From Heloderma charlesbogerti (lineage: Eukaryota > Chordata > Lepidosauria > Squamata > Helodermatidae): 64,000 bases of DNA. The DNA lies in NCBI GenBank assembly GCA_026122225.1, contig JANEZZ010000793.1:1488001-1552000 (forward strand), in the 5' to 3' direction. Position 1 is the first letter of the stretch. Each line of letters starts with the position of its first letter. A program made the translations under genes and the position numbers. Positions 61,716 to 64,000 of the stretch are shown piece after piece. The notes under the pieces are model-generated. The model was not told where the DNA came from. It ran no database searches and saw nothing but the letters and a program-made list of their open reading frames with translations.

Positions 61716-64000
61716 ATGAACAAACAAAAGAAGGCAATGTATGTTGAGCAAACTGCAAACCTTGACCAGTTTGGCCCTGATATCATTGCTGAAACTGAGA
61801 GGCTGTTTGAGAAGAAATTCTTTTATAACAAACCACCCCACAATGAATGGCAGCTGCCAGATTCCAACCAGGCTTTTGCCTGTGACCACAAAGAATTCAG
61901 TTCCCTCGTCGCTCTGAAGGATTCCATGAATGAAGTCAAGAACAGGCTGAGTGACAAGAAATTGGACGAGTGGCATCGGCACACATCCTTCACCAACAAA
62001 GCGGGGAAAGTCATCGCTCATCTCAAGAAATCCGTCAATGCTGAGTTGTGTACCCAGGCTTGGTGCAAATTCCATGAGATCCTGGGCAGCTTTCCACTGC
62101 TCCCAAGTGACGCGCTTCAAAATGGAGAACTCAACTCCATTCATCTCTGTGAAGCTCCTGGCGCTTTTATAGCCAGCCTCAACCACTACCTCAAGTCTCA
62201 CCGTATCCCTTGTGATTGGAATTGGGTAGCCAATACCTTGAACCCGTATCACGAAGCTAACGACACTGTGACGATGATTATGGATGACCGGCTTATTGCA
62301 AACACTTTGCCCTGGTGGTATTTCGGTCCTGAAAATACTGGGGATGTCATGACCCTGAAACATCTCACAGGGCTGCAGCACTTCATAAGCAACATGGCCA
62401 CCGTTCACCTGGTCACCTCTGATGGGAGCTTTGATTGCCAGGGAAATCCAGGGGAACAGGAAGCACTCGTTTCCTCTTTACATTATTGTGAAACCGTCAC
62501 TGCTTTAATGACACTTAGTCTCGGCGGCTCCTTTGTTCTGAAGATGTTTACTCTGTTTGAACATTGTTCCGTGAACTTGCTATTTCTGCTGAACTGTTGT
62601 TTTGAGGAGGTTCATGTTTTCAAGCCGGCAACTAGTAAAGCTGGCAACTCTGAGGTTTATGTAGTTTGCCTTCGGTATTTGGGCAGGGAGGCTATTCACT
62701 TGCTCTTGTCCAAGATGATGCAGAACTTTGGGACAGAAATGGTCGAGAGAGCCCTTTTCCCCCAGCACTTAATTCCGGAATCTTTCCTTAAAGTCCACGA
62801 AGAATGCTGCTCGTTCTTTCACAGGCACCAGATAGAGACCATTTCTGAGAACCTCCGACTCTTTGAGCGCATGGGTGAGGGGGAGCAGGCCAGACTAAAC
62901 ACTGTACGGGATTGTGCTGTGGAGTTCTTTTTGCAGAGGTTCCAGATGAAACCTATTGCCCGGACTAATTGGCTGGTGAAGAGGCCCCATGCTGGCTGCA
63001 GCATGAACTCCAAATGGTGTGGACAGAGGAACAAATATTTTTGCACTTACAATGAAAGAAAGATGTTGGAGTCCCTGTCGTGGGACAACAAAGTGGCAAA
63101 GGGCTGTCTTAACGAGTGGGCTGAAGAACATTCTCTCGGTAATGTTGGGAAGAGCTGTGTTTTAGAAGGGGCGTCGTGTCACCTGGACTGTCACTTGTGG
63201 TACATCTTGGAGGGACGGAGGTTGCCAGGGGTTAAATGTTCTCCCTTCTGTGATGGCGAGGCCCTGAAGAGCCTCAATGAGGCCCTTGAGAAATCTTTCA
63301 TTGGCCGGGCGAGTGTTGGCGGGGCGAGTGTTGGTGCCCTCATGAGACTGACGCAGCAAGGGTGCCCTTCTTGCTGTGTTCTTACGGAATCCTTGGTACT
63401 GTCTGAGTTGTTGGACTTTATGGAGTTTCATAAACAGGTTCCAAGCGAAGGTTGTGTTGGCCAAAGAAGATGTTTGGTGGTAGGCTTCTCATCCCTTTGT
63501 GATGCTGAAAGCCGATCTGGCTTGGAAGTTAAACTCCTGGAGTCGGCACCTCTCTCGAATTTCTCCTGTTCTTTACTTCATGACGGAGAGCCGAAATATC
63601 AACTGCAGCTTCTGGAGTGTCTCTTGTGTGTGTTTGCTCAGCTTCAGAAGGGAGATGCTTTGGTTCTGCCTGTTCTTTCCTGTTTTACACGCTTCATGGC
63701 TGGCTTAGTCTTCGTACTGCACAGCTGTTTCCAGCGCATCTCTTTTGCTTGCCCCACCTCATCTCGGCCTCTAGGAACCAGCGCTGTGCTGCTGTGTGTC
63801 GGCTACCAAGGTCTTCCAGACCCGGTTCTCCAATACCTGCAGCAGCTGACTAAGCTCATGAGGACGCTGCTCGACTCGGACTCACCGCAGCAGGTCTTGC
63901 AGTTTGTGCCGATGGAGCACCTGCTAAAGGGGTTTCTGCTGGAGTTTCTCTGGGACCTAAACACTGCCATCGCAAAGAGACGATTGCATTTGATTATCCA
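61716..64000 (+). CDS. CMTR2: CMTR2, cap-specific 2'-O-methyltransferase 2 (3' end beyond window)
   Basis: CMTR2 (FTSJD1) methylates the 2'-O of the second transcribed nucleotide of capped RNA (cap-2), using S-adenosylmethionine. The frame is open for 761 codons from ATG 61716 to the window edge, ending [17 protein letters not shown]. The vertebrate protein is about 770 aa, so only about ten to fifteen residues are missing. Visible parts: the N-terminal FTNKAGK and WCKFHE region; the SAM-binding motif LCEAPGAF (residues 144-151); and the RrmJ-type catalytic residues K118 (WCK), D236 (TSDGSFD) and K276 (SFVLKMF), all kept. [17 protein letters not shown] follows the catalytic Asp. The C-terminal half, an inactive methyltransferase-like domain, contains [18 protein letters not shown] and [18 protein letters not shown] strong acceptor just upstream (61696) shows that a 5' UTR exon is spliced on. 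The coding region sits in one exon, as in mammals. Confidence 0.95.
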   Translation, partial: MNKQKKAMYVEQTANLDQFGPDIIAETERLFEKKFFYNKPPHNEWQLPDSNQAFACDHKEFSSLVALKDSMNEVKNRLSDKKLDEWHRHTSFTNKAGKVIAHLKKSVNAELCTQAWCKFHEILGSFPLLPSDALQNGELNSIHLCEAPGAFIASLNHYLKSHRIPCDWNWVANTLNPYHEANDTVTMIMDDRLIANTLPWWYFGPENTGDVMTLKHLTGLQHFISNMATVHLVTSDGSFDCQGNPGEQEALVSSLHYCETVTALMTLSLGGSFVLKMFTLFEHCSVNLLFLLNCCFEEVHVFKPATSKAGNSEVYVVCLRYLGREAIHLLLSKMMQNFGTEMVERALFPQHLIPESFLKVHEECCSFFHRHQIETISENLRLFERMGEGEQARLNTVRDCAVEFFLQRFQMKPIARTNWLVKRPHAGCSMNSKWCGQRNKYFCTYNERKMLESLSWDNKVAKGCLNEWAEEHSLGNVGKSCVLEGASCHLDCHLWYILEGRRLPGVKCSPFCDGEALKSLNEALEKSFIGRASVGGASVGALMRLTQQGCPSCCVLTESLVLSELLDFMEFHKQVPSEGCVGQRRCLVVGFSSLCDAESRSGLEVKLLESAPLSNFSCSLLHDGEPKYQLQLLECLLCVFAQLQKGDALVLPVLSCFTRFMAGLVFVLHSCFQRISFACPTSSRPLGTSAVLLCVGYQGLPDPVLQYLQQLTKLMRTLLDSDSPQQVLQFVPMEHLLKGFLLEFLWDLNTAIAKRRLHLII

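Noticed and set aside
61620..62408. 262-codon open frame on the minus strand opposite CMTR2
   Set aside because: It is the antisense shadow of a conserved coding exon; the plus strand has clear CMTR2 homology and the minus frame has none.

Overview
The window is nuclear DNA of a squamate reptile (lizard or snake). Two single-copy vertebrate genes are recognisable, and the repeats are typical of squamates: Bov-B (RTE) LINEs, a tRNA-derived SINE whose tail matches Bov-B (Sauria type), L2 and CR1 LINEs, MIR-like CORE-SINEs and many palindromic MITEs. Species cannot be named from the sequence.

Most of the window (about 2.5-58.1 kb, minus strand) is CEP295 (KIAA1731), a centriole protein. I could join 29 coding exons with GT-AG boundaries and matching phases from the ATG at 50431 to the TGA at 2767. 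They give a 1,861-codon frame ending in an ALMS motif. A non-coding first exon probably lies in the CpG island near 58.1 kb, about 7.6 kb upstream of the ATG exon. The 3' UTR ends near an AATAAA at 2506-2511.

CEP295 intron 18 carries a SCARNA9 (mgU2-19/30) homologue on the CEP295 strand at about 16.49-16.78 kb. It has two C/D modules whose guides point by the D-box+5 rule to G19 and A30 of U2 snRNA, separated by a G/U-rich linker.

From 61.7 kb to the right edge, on the plus strand, is the single large coding exon of CMTR2 (FTSJD1), the cap-2 2'-O-methyltransferase; only its last codons are cut off. CEP295 and CMTR2 are therefore head to head. A CpG-rich region (57.75-58.5 kb) between them holds four NRF1-like motifs, three of them in a degenerate ~74-bp tandem repeat, plus CCAAT, ETS-like and TCTCGCGA motifs. 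It is probably a bidirectional promoter.

The introns hold most of the mobile DNA: a broken Bov-B (5.78-8.58 kb) inside a palindromic MITE; an internally deleted Bov-B (21.33-23.58 kb) flanked by an 11-bp target duplication and keeping a 688-aa RT frame; an L2 (30.4-32.0 kb); a solo LTR with a 5-bp target duplication and two identical-arm hairpins (33.96-35.07 kb); and a CR1-type LINE (52.4-55.9 kb). The first 2.2 kb, downstream of CEP295, shows no supportable gene.
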